DNA of 64,000 nucleotides, taken from positions 84,937,948 to 85,001,947 of the forward strand of contig NC_084835.1 of NCBI RefSeq assembly GCF_033115175.1, in the 5' to 3' direction. This document shows, in pieces, positions 45,642 through 57,289 of this stretch (positions are counted from its first letter, which is position 1; each line of letters starts with the position of its first letter). Position numbers and translations under genes: made by a program. This DNA comes from Lepus europaeus (taxonomy: Eukaryota > Chordata > Mammalia > Lagomorpha > Leporidae). Under the pieces are notes generated by a model that was not told the DNA's origin, ran no database searches, and saw nothing but the letters and a program-made list of their open reading frames with translations.

Positions 45642-46079
45642 TGTGTCCCTTCTTTTGTGTATGACTTGTCCATGTCACTTACATGTGTTTCTATAAATAA
45701 CCTTTTAAATGAAACTTGCCACACACTTTTTGAGGTCGTAGGTAGATTATATTCAGTAGTTGCCCTTTCGTGCTCTGTTCTTGGTTACTGATAACCAAGT
45801 AGCAGAAGCCATTGCACTGAACTCTTGGTCTGACTGCAGCACAAGGATGACCATGGGGGAGGACCTGGGAAGGTCTGCGGTGGGGTGGCCCTAGGGAGCA
45901 GTATGGAGGAAGGCTTCCAGGGTAGGGAGTTGCCCGTGGAAGGGAGGGGTGGGGACAGCCAGGGACCTCAGACATTGGCCTGGCTCATTCCTGGAGCCAA
46001 GGGCATGTGCTCTTTCTCCAGATCACGTCTGCATTGGCGTGGCCCTCTGGTCTGGGGACAACCAGATTTGTAGAATGAC

Positions 46080-46800
46080 ATAAAATGTCATTGGGAACAA
46101 TAACACAGTTAGAATCAATTTTCCTAGCCAATCTGGGAAGGGAGAGGTTTTGCCTGTTTTTGTGGTTGACATAAAATAATTTACTGCGGTATTGTTTCCA
46201 TTCTGATTTTGTGCAAAATAGCCGTGTATTTTTATTTAGCCAAACACATATTTTCCTGTGATACAGTTAGAAACACTGCACCAAATGTATGTGTTTGTCT
46301 GTAATGGGTCTAACTTATTTATAATGGCAGTATCAACAGAAATTTAAGATGGAGGAAGTTAGGCTTTGATTTCCCTAATAAAGGGATAATAAATTCCGAC
46401 TTTTCACAAGAGGTTAAAAGAATAAGAAAAAATAATCTGCAAAATCTATATGCGTTCTACTGGTTTGGGCCTCACCCTGAAACGGCTATATTTGGTTGGA
46501 TTGTTCAACAATGGCAATGAGGTACATGCATAATGAATACCAACATATTTGGGCTGTAACTCATTTGTCTAAAGATAAGAAGTGATTGACTATTACAGGA
46601 AACTAAACAGAATCCTTCCCATAATCTAGAAACTTATGGCCAGCAGGATCCCGAGTTAAACATCCGCTTTCATGTTTAGTGCTGGTGACTAGGCCTGCAC
46701 ACATCACATGTCCAGCCTAAAATACACAGTGTGGCTACGCCAAGGGCAGCTGAATCGATTTGGGAGTTCCCTTGTCAGGTTTGCTGTTTTTCTAGCTGTT
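46080..46800. promoter_or_regulatory. Repeat-poor intronic block, possible muscle enhancer (speculative)
   Basis: About 720 nt of A/T-rich sequence without any recognisable repeat lies between repeat-dense segments. It includes a CArG-like CTATATTTGG at 46486-46495 (one mismatch to CC(A/T)6GG), a GATA-type AGATAAG at 46573-46579 and several A/T-rich octamers. SRF, MEF2 and GATA factors drive cardiac genes, so an enhancer for FHOD3 is conceivable. Such short motifs are common by chance, and no conservation data are available here. Confidence 0.2.
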
Positions 46801-47914
46801 GCCAATCAGGGTCTCCCTAAGTAAATATTACAGATTGTCCAGGTGATTTCTAACCTGGGAAATGGTCAGTCCGACTCACATTGAGTGGTTCCGCAGGTTC
46901 CAGGTGCTCTCCAGTCAGCCAGGGGCTGTGACTGGGGGAGATCGTTCTCGGAGTGCTTGTCACCCTTCCTGTTTTGGTTTCTCTTTTCCACCCATAGGGG
47001 TTGTATCTTGTCCCAGTGAAGATCATCATCTTAAGCTTCCTGTCGGCCTTGCCTAGAGAATGATGGGGCTCTGTGGTGTTGGAAGGGTCCTTCCTGGTTT
47101 GGATCTGCAGGGCAGGCCCTGGTGGTTGGGGAGAGAGGACGGCCCCCATGCACCTGCTTTGTTATTTCCTTTCTTGGACCCATCTTTGGTAGAAGGCTTG
47201 CCCCGCTGGCTGCCTGCTTGTGGCCTCTTACCCAGCAAGTCAAATAGAGCCAGGGATTAAGAACTCCCATTCTGTCTTTTTTCTTTTCCCAGGGAGAGTA
47301 CAGGCTGTGGCCTGGTGGAGAAAGGTGGGCTACTCCTTTTTCTGTTGAGTTTCCCTCTAAGGAAGGGCTTGGGACTCCACCTCTGATGTGGCCATGACAC
47401 TTAGGGCTCAGGGCCATGATTTTATAAAAATGCCGTCGCTTTGATAGGACATACAAATAACAGACCAGTCTCCTCACTGGTCGAGAACCTAACAATGGTC
47501 ACTCCTACTAGAGCAAGTTTTCAGTGGGAAGAGCCAGACGTCCAACTCCAGGGTCTAGTGGAAAAGGAAGCCACAACTCTGCTTATACTCCTGACTCGTC
47601 TGTCCTCACACCATGACCCCCTCTTCGCCAAACATGTGTCCCCTGGGAGCTTCAGGAGTGCTTTTGAAGGGCATGTGATGTACTTCAAATTTATGTGGTG
47701 TCACTAAAACCTTATTCTACAGAATGTTAAGAATTGTAGCCATGATATCAATATAATTTCCTAAGGGCAGGATTATTGAATATGAAACATTATTGAATCA
47801 TTTTAGATGAAGTAGGAGATATGTTTCATAAAATATTAGATTTAACCTTGGCCCTGATCCATACAGAATGAAGTTCAGTTATCTCTACTTTTCCAAATGT
47901 TTGAAATTGTCTAG

Positions 47915-48210
47915 AGGCACGGACATATGGCGCCACAATCAAAATGTTAAATGGGACTGCTGCACTCTGTAGCAGTGTGCCTGGGTTTAAGTCTTGGCCC
48001 AGCTTTCAATTCCAGCTTCCTGCTAATGTATACCTTGGGAGACAGCAGGTGATGGTTCAGGAACCTAGGTCCTTGCCACCCATGCAGGAGACCCAAATTG
48101 AGTTGTAGACTCCTGACTTCAGTGTGAGCGAGCCCCAGCTGTTGCAAGTATTTGGGGAGTGAACTAGTGAATGGAAGATCTCTCTAGCTGTCTCTCATTT
48201 TCTTTCAAAA
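47915..48210 (+). mobile_element. CSINE, old, sense orientation
   Basis: Sense copy: aggcacggacatatggcgcc, gctgcactctgtagcagtgt, cttgggagacagcaggtgat, gggagtgaactagtgaatgg and tttcaaaaacaaataac. A young antisense SINE has inserted in its tail. Confidence 0.8.
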
Positions 48211-48223
48211 ACAAATAACTTTT

Positions 48224-48523
48224 TTTTTATTTGACAGGTAGTTATAGACACTGAGAGAGAGAGAGACAGAGAGAAAGGTCTTCCTTCCATTGGTTCACCC
48301 CCCAAGTGGCCATCACGGCCGGCGCTGATCAGGAGCCAGGTGCTCCTCCTGGTCTCCCATGCGGGTGCAGGGTCCCAAGCACCTGGGCCATCCTCCACTG
48401 CCCTCCTGGGCCACAGCAGAGAGCTGGACTGCAAGAAGAACAACCAGGACTAGAACCTGGCACCCATATGGGCTGCCGGTGCCGCAGGCAGAGGACTAAC
48501 CAAGTGAGCCACGGCGCCGGCCC
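48224..48523 (-). mobile_element. CSINE, young, inserted in the tail of the preceding SINE
   Basis: Antisense copy: ttatttgacaggtagttata, ctggtctcccatgcgggtgc and the head complement gtgagccacggcgccggccc. The target-site duplication ACAAATAACTTTT (48211-48223) is matched by ACAAACAACTTTT (48524-48536), with one mismatch. Confidence 0.94.
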
Positions 48524-49464
48524 ACAAACAACTTTTAAAATATGAAAACATCTGGAGATTTTTTCCATTAACCCATTAAGAAACATTTCCCTGTGTTGCG
48601 CTACTTCTGCGTTCTCGTAGAGGGTGCAGTAACCAAGGCTGTGGGCTGGAAGCTTCACACCTGATGGTCTTGGTTGCAGTGAGGTTAGAAGGACGAGTTT
48701 CTCAATCAGCCTTTGTCTCTGCAGTGACAAAGGATTAAGGATGGACTGACCCCTCCTCTGGGGCTGCTGAGGGCGCGCCCGCCCATGTGCAGAGGACACA
48801 GGACAAGAGGGCAAAGACAGCTTGCCTGAGAGAAACCTTAGGGTCTCCTGGTCAAGCCAGGTGCAGTGTCCCTGTGCGTCAGAGGACAGTGCCCTGCTCC
48901 GGGGCTGGCCAGCACTCCAATGTGGTAAAAAGGCAGAACACGGGGGTTCAGGGGAAGCCACGGGTTGGAGAGACGGATGCAGAGGGAGTTGTGGTGTGCA
49001 CTGCACTGCAGGTTGCACCCTTGTTTTGTTTTCAGACAAATCGCCCTCCCGAGTGGGGGAACTGACACACTGAAAGTGGAGGCTGGCCTTTAGTCCTCTG
49101 CCAGATCTGTGTGTGTGTGTGCCAGGCACCACTGGGTCTGCAGTGGATGTTTGCAGGGAGGGACAATCCATAAAAAGCATCCAAGAGTCTGTCCGTCCTG
49201 CTGTCCATCCACAAGCTGTTGTGAGCACCAAGCACCTTGCGGTGGGATAGGACAGGACTTTGTCTTTTCTGCCAGTGCCCCATGGAATGAATGTTTTTCC
49301 GTGCTCAGGCACTCACACATGCATACAGCAGAAATGGAGCCTGGGCCGCACCTGAGTTGCTTGACCTCACGGAGCCTCAGCATTCTTGGATACAGTGAGG
49401 ACAGGAGTGCCAGCTACAGGCAGCTTCAGGCTCCCACCAGCACCAGGCCCTCGGGCAGCAGTGC

Positions 49465-49680
49465 AACGGACCCTGGAAGGTTCCAGGAGCCTGGAACTCC
49501 ATCTGCATCTCCTGTGCTGGTGATAGGGGCCCAAACACTTGGGCAATCATCTACTGCCTGTCCAGGCACTTTAGCAGGTAGCTGGATTGGAAGTGGAGCA
49601 GCTGGGACTTAAACCAGTACTCAGATGGGATGCTGGTGTCTCAGGTGGCAGCTTCACCTGCTGTGTCCAATGCCAGCCCC
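49465..49680 (-). mobile_element. CSINE, old, partial
   Basis: Antisense copy lacking the tail side. It shows ggagcctggaactccatctg, cacttgggcaatcatctact, gctggattggaagtggagca and the head complement gtgtccaatgccagccccc. Confidence 0.82.
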
Positions 49681-49683
49681 CAA

Positions 49684-50370
49684 GGTTTTTTGTCTTTTTA
49701 ACTTTTTATTTTTAAAAAACTTTAGGGGCTGGTGCGATGGCGCACTAGGTTAATCCTCCGCCTGCGGCACCAGCATCCCATATGGGTGGTGGTCCTCTTC
49801 CAGTCCAGCTCTCTGCTGTGGCCCAGGAGGGCAGTAGAGGATGGCCCAAGTGCTTGGGTCCCTGCACCCACATGAGAGACCAGGAAAGAAGATCCTGGCT
49901 CCTGGCTTCGGATTGGTGTAGCTCCGGCCGTGGCAGCCATTTGGGGAGTGAACCAACAGAAGGAAGACCTTTCTCTCTCTCTCACTGTCTGTAACTCTAC
50001 CTGTCAAATAAACAAATTAAAAAAAAAAATCTTAAAAAAAAAAAAAACACTTTAGACTTACAAAAAAGTTGCACTGGTCACTCAGCTTCCTGTAATGCTA
50101 ATGCCTTGCATCGCCTAGGACCATTTATCCAAAGTACAGAGCTCCTAACTAAACTCGGGGATTTCTTCAGATTTCACTGGTCTTCCCATTCATGTCCTCA
50201 TTCTGCTCCACAGGACTACCCGGATCCCACAGCGCATCTGGCCACCAGCTCCTGAGTCTCCTGTGAGCTGTGGAGGACATTTCATGACTTTGGCACTTTT
50301 GAAAAATTCTGGCCAGTTATTTGTAGAATGCCCAGCAACTTGGGGGAATCTCTGCCTCTCATAGATAGGA
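49684..50370 (-). mobile_element. LINE-1 3' end relic, antisense, split by a SINE
   Basis: The flanks of the SINE at 49725 read tttttaactttttatttttaa and then gacttacaaaaaagttgcac, cttcagatttcactggtctt, ggatcccacagcgcatctgg and tatttgtagaatgcccagca. These follow the order of an old L1 3' untranslated region on the complement. Confidence 0.65.
49725..50047 (+). mobile_element. CSINE, young, lacking part of the B box
   Basis: Sense copy: ggggctggtgcgatggcgca, tcccatatgggtggtggtcc, then the usual body and an AATAAACAAATTAAAA tail. The B-box GGTTCTAGTCCC present in other young copies is deleted here (gggtggtggtcctcttcc). The short duplication ACTTTAG flanks it. Confidence 0.9.
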
Positions 50371-51689
50371 TTTTATGTGACCAAAATTGGAAGGAGAAAA
50401 CCAAGACAAGAACTCAGATGGTGAAATAATTGATATTGATCAAAGCAAAACCAAATCTTACATCCGATCAGGAAGCACTACTCACCTGACAGCAGTTCTC
50501 CTATACTGAAGTCCAGAGGGGCATGGCTGTGCCTGCTCTTCTGGCTGCAGTCAGCAGGGAGAAGAAAGGTAGTGCCGGGGAGCAGTTCTGAACAGCAGCA
50601 AAGCTGATTACACACTCTTCCCAGTGTGCCTAGCAGAAAATCTTTAGAGTCATAGGGATTAAACAATGTTTAGCATCATATACAAAACAAGACCAGAAAT
50701 CTGTCGGTGATCCAAAGGTGAAAGCACAGATGGTTTCTCCCATGGAGATGTGAAGCCCGGTCTCTTTCTCGTCGAGTGAGATGTTGGAGAATGTCGTGCC
50801 AGATTTCAGCAGGGCACAGCCATGTCCAGCCTCCTGGCTCGGAGCCTTGTCCAGCACTTACCGTGTGTGCTTGGGCTAGCACCTTGATCTCTGTGTGCTC
50901 CCACTGGCTCACTTCTTGGTGAGGCCCTCACAGTACCCATCTCGGAGGGTTTCCAATAGATTACAGGAAACCTGGTAAACACTCTCTATTGGTAGCCATG
51001 GTCAGCATTGTTTTTCAAGTTTGATTCATTTACCAAGGACTCACCTGATAGTGCTTTGTAGAATTGAATGGTTTCTCATTTCTAAGGGAGGGGAAAACAA
51101 AAGAAAAGGATCTTAAGATCTGATGGCACAGGCAGCCCCTTGTGCTGCCTGTTGACATCAGAAGCACCCTGTGGCAGAGCGCCCTGTTGCCACTGCAGCA
51201 TTGTAAGAGCTATCACAAGGGCCTGCGGCATGGAGTGGTCGCTGGTGCCAGCAAAATGACCCATGCTATTTGTAGAAGAGCTGCAGCGCAGACTGGGGTA
51301 AACATTTCCAGGCGGCTCCCTGTTAAGCATCTTTGGGGAGGGAAGGCAGTCACATGTGCAAGGCCAGAATGTAGCGTTCAAGCAGGATGTGGTGATTGGG
51401 AGTGGAGAGCACCCAGATGTTATCTTATCAGACCTCGGGCTGGCCCCTCCTCACCCCCACACTTGGAGAGAAATCTCACTGGTTCCTGGAAGGATTTATC
51501 TGACTTGGATGTTTGGCTTGTGCGAGTCCACATCCTGCAGCCCCTACTTGCAAGGCCTCTTGTTTTCTTACATCCTCAGCCTTTTTTGGTTTTCTGGAAT
51601 CTTTGAGTGAAAGACAGCTCCCTGTCTGGACGTGAGCATTTCTCCTTGCAGTGTGTCCCTATTAGACCCCTGTTTCCCTGACCCCAAGA

Positions 51690-51765
51690 ATCTTTCCATA
51701 GCTCTTGACTTAGAGTAGATGCTCAAGTACCATTTGCTGAATGAGGAGTGAACTGATGAGCAGGT
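51690..51765 (+). mobile_element. L2-like LINE 3' end
   Basis: It contains tagagtagatgctcaagtac and catttgctgaatgaggagtg, the typical terminal phrase of L2 elements. Confidence 0.5.
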
Positions 51766-53252
51766 GGCAGGGTAGGGGGAGAAGCAGCCAACACCCAAAG
51801 GGCCCTTATGATGCATGACTTGAATTGGAGTACAAAACTGACCTCAGGTGACTGGCTTCATTTCATACTCTGTTTCATGTGGCCAAGGGAATTAACATTG
51901 ACTCTACAAGGGAGTGTTCAGGTTCTTAAGGTCCTTTTCATTACACTAGGGGGTGGTATATTTCTAGGAGGACTTATCTGAACTGGTGTGAAATCCCACA
52001 GAAAGTAGGTTATATAAAACAGATTTTGTGTATGTGTGAATACTCACTTTTTAGGGACAGAGCTGGGAAGCAAAGGGACCTAAAATTACACTGGCTTTCC
52101 CCAAAGCAGAGGACACATGGTGGGGTGAGCAAGGAGGCAGGGAGCATCCCTAGAAGTGTCAGAAGTACGAGTGGTCCCCAGTGGGGGAGAGCATGGGCTC
52201 AGTGCCCTCTGGTAGGAAGGTCAATGTGGGCACCAGTGAGCTTTGTTCTCTTCTCTGAGCCTGTCCCAGTGAGCTGCGCCCAGTGCCATATCTATTAGGG
52301 AAGTTTCACATATACCCTAAGGTGTCAGGGTCCTTACTCAAGTATTTCTGTGAAACTAAACCGACAGATACAGGAATCAAGCAGCTGAGTGGAAGTATTG
52401 ACAAAGCATCTTTTAATACTTGCATGGGTAAAAATGCCTGCAGTCTGTGTGGTCTTCTGTAGTCATTCAGCCAAGAATATACAAAGGGTCTTCAAAAGGT
52501 CCTGGAAAATGCACATGGTGAAAAAACTATGCATGTATGACCTTTAAGGAAATACAGAAAAGGCCAAACACCATTAATAAATCGAAGTAAATGTAATTAG
52601 TTATCTTTCAAAGCAAAAGGTCTTGTCTCAAGAGGGGAAGCTCCTGCCACCTTCATCCTTATCCTTTATTTTGTCATCCAGATTGATCAGTTTTAAGCAA
52701 TGGGTGGGGAAAACTAAGATGCCAAGGTGAACAGGAGCCAGTTTTAAGATCCTGCAGTTGCCAGTGTAACCCTCCGGAAGGTGATCGTTGGCCTTTCTTG
52801 AGCCTTGCATAGTTCACTGAGGTCATCCAGCCAGTCCACCCAGAAGTGCTAACAGTTGGCTCCTTGGCATGGATTCCACAAGGAGTCAGTTATTTGAGTC
52901 ATCGTCTCCAGAGGAGCTTTCATGAGTTGAGACCAAGACCTGGTGCACTGGGAGAGACTCATCCTGACCACTGCCCCTTGCTCTGCAGGGCTGTGGGGTC
53001 TTGGGCATGTCCCCACAGCTGTCATTGCTCCTCTCCCAGCGTTGTTGGATCTTGTTGGAGCCCTCACTGTGCACTGGTTTTCCTACCGCATTGGTGTCAT
53101 CGGAACTCACGTTTTCCTGTGCTTTGTGGTGTTTTAGGCTGCTCTGATCACTCCTCAGCTGGGAAGATGATTTCCACACCACTTGCATTTGTGCAGTTTG
53201 CTGCCTATTTCTCAGAAGCCTCGTGAGAACATGTCTCATCCCCCTTCTCCCT

Positions 53253-53254
<2 letters not shown>

Positions 53255-53287
<33 letters not shown>
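53255..53287. repeat. (CA)16 microsatellite
   Basis: A 33-nt CA run, 253 nt upstream of the last FHOD3 exon. Confidence 0.95.
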
Positions 53288-53289
<2 letters not shown>

Positions 53290-53539
53290 ACACTTGCTCC
53301 TCTCGGCCCTCCAAGTCCTCAAATCAGTCTGCTGTCACTCCAGGGTTCTGCCTGCCCTGTACACAGACCACCAGGGCATGTCAGCTACAGCAGGGTAGGG
53401 CTCAGCAGGTCTGAGCCCTGGGGCTTACCTGGGGTCCTTGCGGGCAAGGGTGGGTCTGGTGTGCTGAATGCTATGCCTTGCTGCTGATCCCTCTCTTCCT
53501 TCTCACCCCTTTGGCTGTGGTCTGCGGGCACCATTCCAG

Positions 53540-53622
53540 TGCGAAGGACCCTGAAGAGCGGCCTGACTCCGGAAGAGGCCAGAGCCCTGGGCCTGGTTGG
53601 CACCTCGGAGCTGCAGCTGTGA
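53540..53622 (+). CDS. FHOD3: FHOD3 terminal coding exon: end of basic tail and C-terminus
   Basis: The exon enters in phase 1, completing a leucine codon (C|TG), and continues RRTLKSGLTPEEARALGLVG, then TSELQL and TGA at 53620-53622 (residues 457-483). RRTLKSGL completes the basic tail of the DAD. The threonine corresponds to the third of the three ROCK sites described for FHOD proteins. The acceptor is CACCATTCCAG. In FHOD1 the end reads LRRTLKSGLGDD, so the ending here identifies FHOD3. Confidence 0.97.
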
Positions 53623-54139
53623 CCCTCACAGAGCGCCTTGAGGAGTGTACGGAGCAGAGGGCAAGCTGCCGCTGGCTGCAAGCCCTCCACTGGGTGCCGG
53701 GGGAGACTGGACACTGACCCCCCGGGGTTCTGGAAGAGAGTACCTCCTCCGGGTGTCCCCACACGGCTGGCGCTGCCTGCTCTGCAAGCCGTGCACCTCC
53801 AGCAGTCTCCCACACACGCTTCTCTCGTCGTGTCCGCTGTGTCTCTCTTGTGTTCCTGACGCCTGGTTTGTTAGTCCTAACGTGTGACACCTTTTCTGGG
53901 CCGGGGGCAGCCCTTTGAAGGAGCAGATCACTTCTGTCACAGTTTTTATGAGGCAGTTTGGCTAGATCGGCAGACTGGGTCTCCGGCACCCCTGAGTCTC
54001 CAGATGTCAACCCCAAACTTGTACACAAAAGCAAGCACAGGTTGTTTTCCAGTTGTGGATTTCAGATGTACTAAATGTTTATACAAATTCCTAAGTGTAC
54101 ACCGTGTTTCAAATACTAAATAAATAGTTTAATGCCATG
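53623..54139 (+). other. FHOD3: FHOD3 3' untranslated region
   Basis: The sequence from the stop codon to about 15 nt past the AATAAA at 54119 is roughly 517 nt. The first 250 nt are GC-rich and keep long open frames by composition only. No repeat is present. The exact cleavage site is inferred from the signal spacing, and alternative longer 3' ends cannot be excluded. Confidence 0.75.
54119..54124 (+). terminator. FHOD3: Poly(A) signal AATAAA for FHOD3
   Basis: A canonical AATAAA about 500 nt after the stop codon, with a pyrimidine/G-rich stretch (ttctctcttcctgggt) some 25 nt downstream that can serve as the downstream element. Confidence 0.8.
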
Positions 54140-54362
54140 ACCAGAACCTTCTCTCTTCCTGGGTATATAGGACCTTCCACAGCCACTTGGGCTCACCTCC
54201 TGATTCAGCAAAACCCCTGCTCAGTTTTGCCAGAAGGACACCTGCTGGGAAGGCCTACAGGCCGTTTTGGTTGTGTTTTGTTTATGGGATGAGAGGCACC
54301 AACAGTGCACTCTAGGAATCTCCTAAGCTTTTGTTGTGGGACATAATAACTTTTATTAACCT

Positions 54363-54374
54363 GGGGGGGGGGGG
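54363..54374. repeat. G(12) homopolymer
   Basis: A 12-nt G run about 230 nt after the FHOD3 poly(A) signal. A similar 11-nt G run lies at 31637-31647. Confidence 0.9.
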
Positions 54375-55327
54375 AGTCATTGTGATGCTAACACTCATTT
54401 TGCAAATGTGAGCCATTGGGCAGTGCACTTCCATCCCTGTTATTGTAAACATTCATAGTCTCAAAACACGTATTGTTTGATCAGAACAACATGGAAATTT
54501 AAAGCATTGTCTTCAGAGGACCTCAGAATTGCAGAGTTAGTGCTCGGCTCTCCAGTACATGTCCAGGAGCTAAAGGCATCCAGACGGAAGGTGCCCCAGC
54601 AACCACAGGGCAGTGCTCCGGGCTGGTGCCCCAGGGAGTGGCCAAGCCTTCCTCAGAAACCCCTGGTCCAAAGTTTCCCATGAAGAACCTCAGCCTCTGA
54701 AAACAGGAAAAGGTAAACCATTGCAGGAGGTATTTGGGGATTGGGAGGAGGCGGCTGAAGGATTATTCCATCTTTACCTACTGTGAAACCCTGTGACATG
54801 CATCTGGGCATGCGTGACTTCTAGAAGGTGTGCAACAATACTGCCTAAAGAGCAAAGGTAAATATGTTCACATCATTAACCCCTGTGACCGTGCCCCTCC
54901 TCTGCTCTGTCCCCACTGACCAAGACCTGTACAGAGCCGGCGTTAGTGAAATAACCCCCAAATGAATATGAGTATCCCAGGAGAACCTGGAGCTGTAAGA
55001 GTTAGGTGTGTGTATTACCAGTGAGTTATTTAATCACCCCATTGAAAGTATGCTTAGGGTGTTAATATTCCTTTTCCTTATGGTTCTAAATAACACGTGT
55101 AGAATCCCATGTATGGTTTATTGGTTTATGAGGACAACATGGAATTCTGTACCACTTGGGAAGGTGATGTCCAAACAAGAGGAATCTGTGTTTTGGTCAC
55201 AGTGTTTGCTGAACAGATGGCCCTTGGTGTTCCACTGTGAGTTGAGGCAGTAGAATTGAAAGGATCACATTTGGAAGGAAAAGACTAAATAAGCTGAAAT
55301 TAATTTCATTTTAGGGATTGAATATAG

Positions 55328-55543
<216 letters not shown>

Positions 55544-55546
55544 TGA

Positions 55547-55678
<132 letters not shown>

Positions 55679-55681
55679 TAG

Positions 55682-55777
<96 letters not shown>

Positions 55778-56226
55778 TAAATGACAGATTGGCTCTCCAA
55801 GGACAAAGTTTATTTGGGAATGGTGGTGGGGATTGAACCCTGGGCATGCATGTGCTAGGAACAGCCACAGAAGCTGGGGCAAGGCGATGGAGGGATGCTC
55901 AAGTAAATAGTTTGGAAATCAAGGGAACATGGATTATGGAGACTGAACACAGGAGTTGACGCTCATTAGTGGAGACTGTGCCAGTCAGGTGTTCCTGTGT
56001 AAGAGACTAGTTGTCCCTGTGTGTGTAGCTGTCCTTGTGTGACTTATATAGCAAGATGTATTTGGAAAAAACTTCCTGTGGGTTCCACTCTCCCCCCATG
56101 GGGGTGGTGGTGTATAGGGATAGTATGTGACTGCTGCTCCTCTATGGCCTTCTGGCTCTATTAGCATTAGACATACATGACTTCATTTTGACATTGGCCA
56201 CTGTCACACTATCAAGTAACTAAGCA

Positions 56227-56310
56227 ACCAGGGCATGCGTGAGCAGTCTTCACACAGTGTGCCTAGTGACCAGGGCATGCGTGAACAGTCTTCACACGGT
56301 GTGCCTAGTG
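56227..56310. repeat. 42-nt tandem duplication
   Basis: Two adjacent 42-nt units begin ACCAGGGCATGCGTGA and end TGCCTAGTG. They differ at only two positions (G/A after GTGA, and A/G in CACAC-GT). No further copies are present. Confidence 0.93.
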
Positions 56311-57289
56311 ACCGTAGCAAATGATGCCTGACCTGCTTGTCCTAAGCTGGGCGGAGGAGACTTTGAGTCTCTCACTAAACAGCTTTGCATTCCCAGCAAG
56401 ATGACAGAGGCATGGGCAGTGGTCTGAGAGACCCGCTTTTGCCATATCTTATCTTCTGCTCATGGAGAAATGTGTGCTGACTCAGTGGCAGGACGGATGT
56501 GCCATGGGAAGTGAACCCAGCGCCCTGTGTGCAGAGGCCAAGGCGTTGTCATGAGCTGCCCCTGAGAGTCCCTGGGCTGGGTAGCTCTAGAAACTTCTGG
56601 ATCATTTCTCCTCCCCTTGGGCTGCAAGAGATAGGTTTTTGGATTGTTCAGTCCCACTGGGGGAAAAGATTGATCAAAAGGCCTACAAGGTAAACAGTCT
56701 GCATCTTTTAAACTTAGTGGTTTAGTGTAGTTTTTAATGAAAATGAGGGATTTTTCCTATTACTTGTTTCCTGTAAGAATCTTGCTGCCACTCTGGCTGC
56801 CTGTTAGTGACTTTTAATTTGAAATATTAAATTTCTCTTAAAAGACCTATGTGAAGCATTCAAGTGAATGGTGCCCTAAACTTACACGATACTATTGCTA
56901 ATCTTCCTGGTCATTATGATAGATATTCTCATTTCTGTATCTTAATATGGATCAAAATGATACAACTGCTGGTAAAGTTAAAAAAAAAAAAAGGCAAATA
57001 CTTTTGTTAAAGATGGCTGGGTTTTGGTTTCTTTGGAATCTCTAGGTTTTATCTTTGTTTTTAAAAAAATAATTTTGGTATGGAGAGGAGAGCGCACAGG
57101 GCCTCGGAGGGATAAAGACCTAGTTTTGTTTTCTTCCGAGTCCATCATTCATCACAGTGCAGGTGCGGAGTAATAGGCTAGTAGTTGCAGACCTGGCTCC
57201 TGACTGGTGTGCGCTGCCACATCTTGCACAGCTCCCAGATCCACTGCTGCTGTGTCTGTAGCCCTGAGACGATGTGCTGTCGGATGCCA

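Larger units (their letters stand above)
42964..53539 (+). other. FHOD3: Last FHOD3 intron (10.6 kb)
   Basis: GTGAGT donor and CACCATTCCAG acceptor. Repeats are concentrated at 44972-45641 (two CSINEs) and 47915-50370 (four CSINEs and an L1 relic). The first 2 kb (42964-44970) and the last 3 kb (50400-53250) are unique-looking apart from an L2-like end near 51700. A repeat-poor block at 46080-46800 stands out. Confidence 0.8.
1..54139 (+). other. FHOD3: FHOD3 gene, 3' half (partial, 5' end outside window)
   Basis: Ten exons on the + strand join without a frame break into 1452 nt (483 codons plus stop) that read as the C-terminal part of FHOD3. FHOD3 is a Diaphanous-related formin that assembles and organises actin filaments in cardiac and skeletal sarcomeres. 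All introns have GT-AG ends, and the phases chain 0-0-0-0-2-0-0-1-1-stop. FHOD3 rather than the paralogue FHOD1 is indicated by the [19 protein letters not shown] and GNFLNGTN stretches, the linker exon ending in GVRTRSRASR, and the C-terminus LVGTSELQL. Exons for the N-terminal GTPase-binding, DID, FH1 and early FH2 parts lie upstream of this window. Confidence 0.97.

Noticed and set aside
48329..49312. A 327-codon open frame on the minus strand, the longest in the window.
   Set aside because: Its C-terminal third is simply the translation of a CSINE. The rest is GC-rich intronic sequence with no recognisable domain, no ATG in good context and no splice support. It is antisense within a FHOD3 intron, so chance is the better explanation.
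53478..54034. Long open frames overlapping the last FHOD3 exon and 3'UTR on both strands.
   Set aside because: They are shadows caused by high GC content. The FHOD3 frame with LRRTLKSGL and the stop at 53620 is the only one with protein support.
55830..55862. A gggattgaaccctgggcatgc phrase reminiscent of rodent-type tRNA-derived SINEs.
   Set aside because: The match is limited to about 25 nt with no body, tail or target-site duplication, so no element is annotated.
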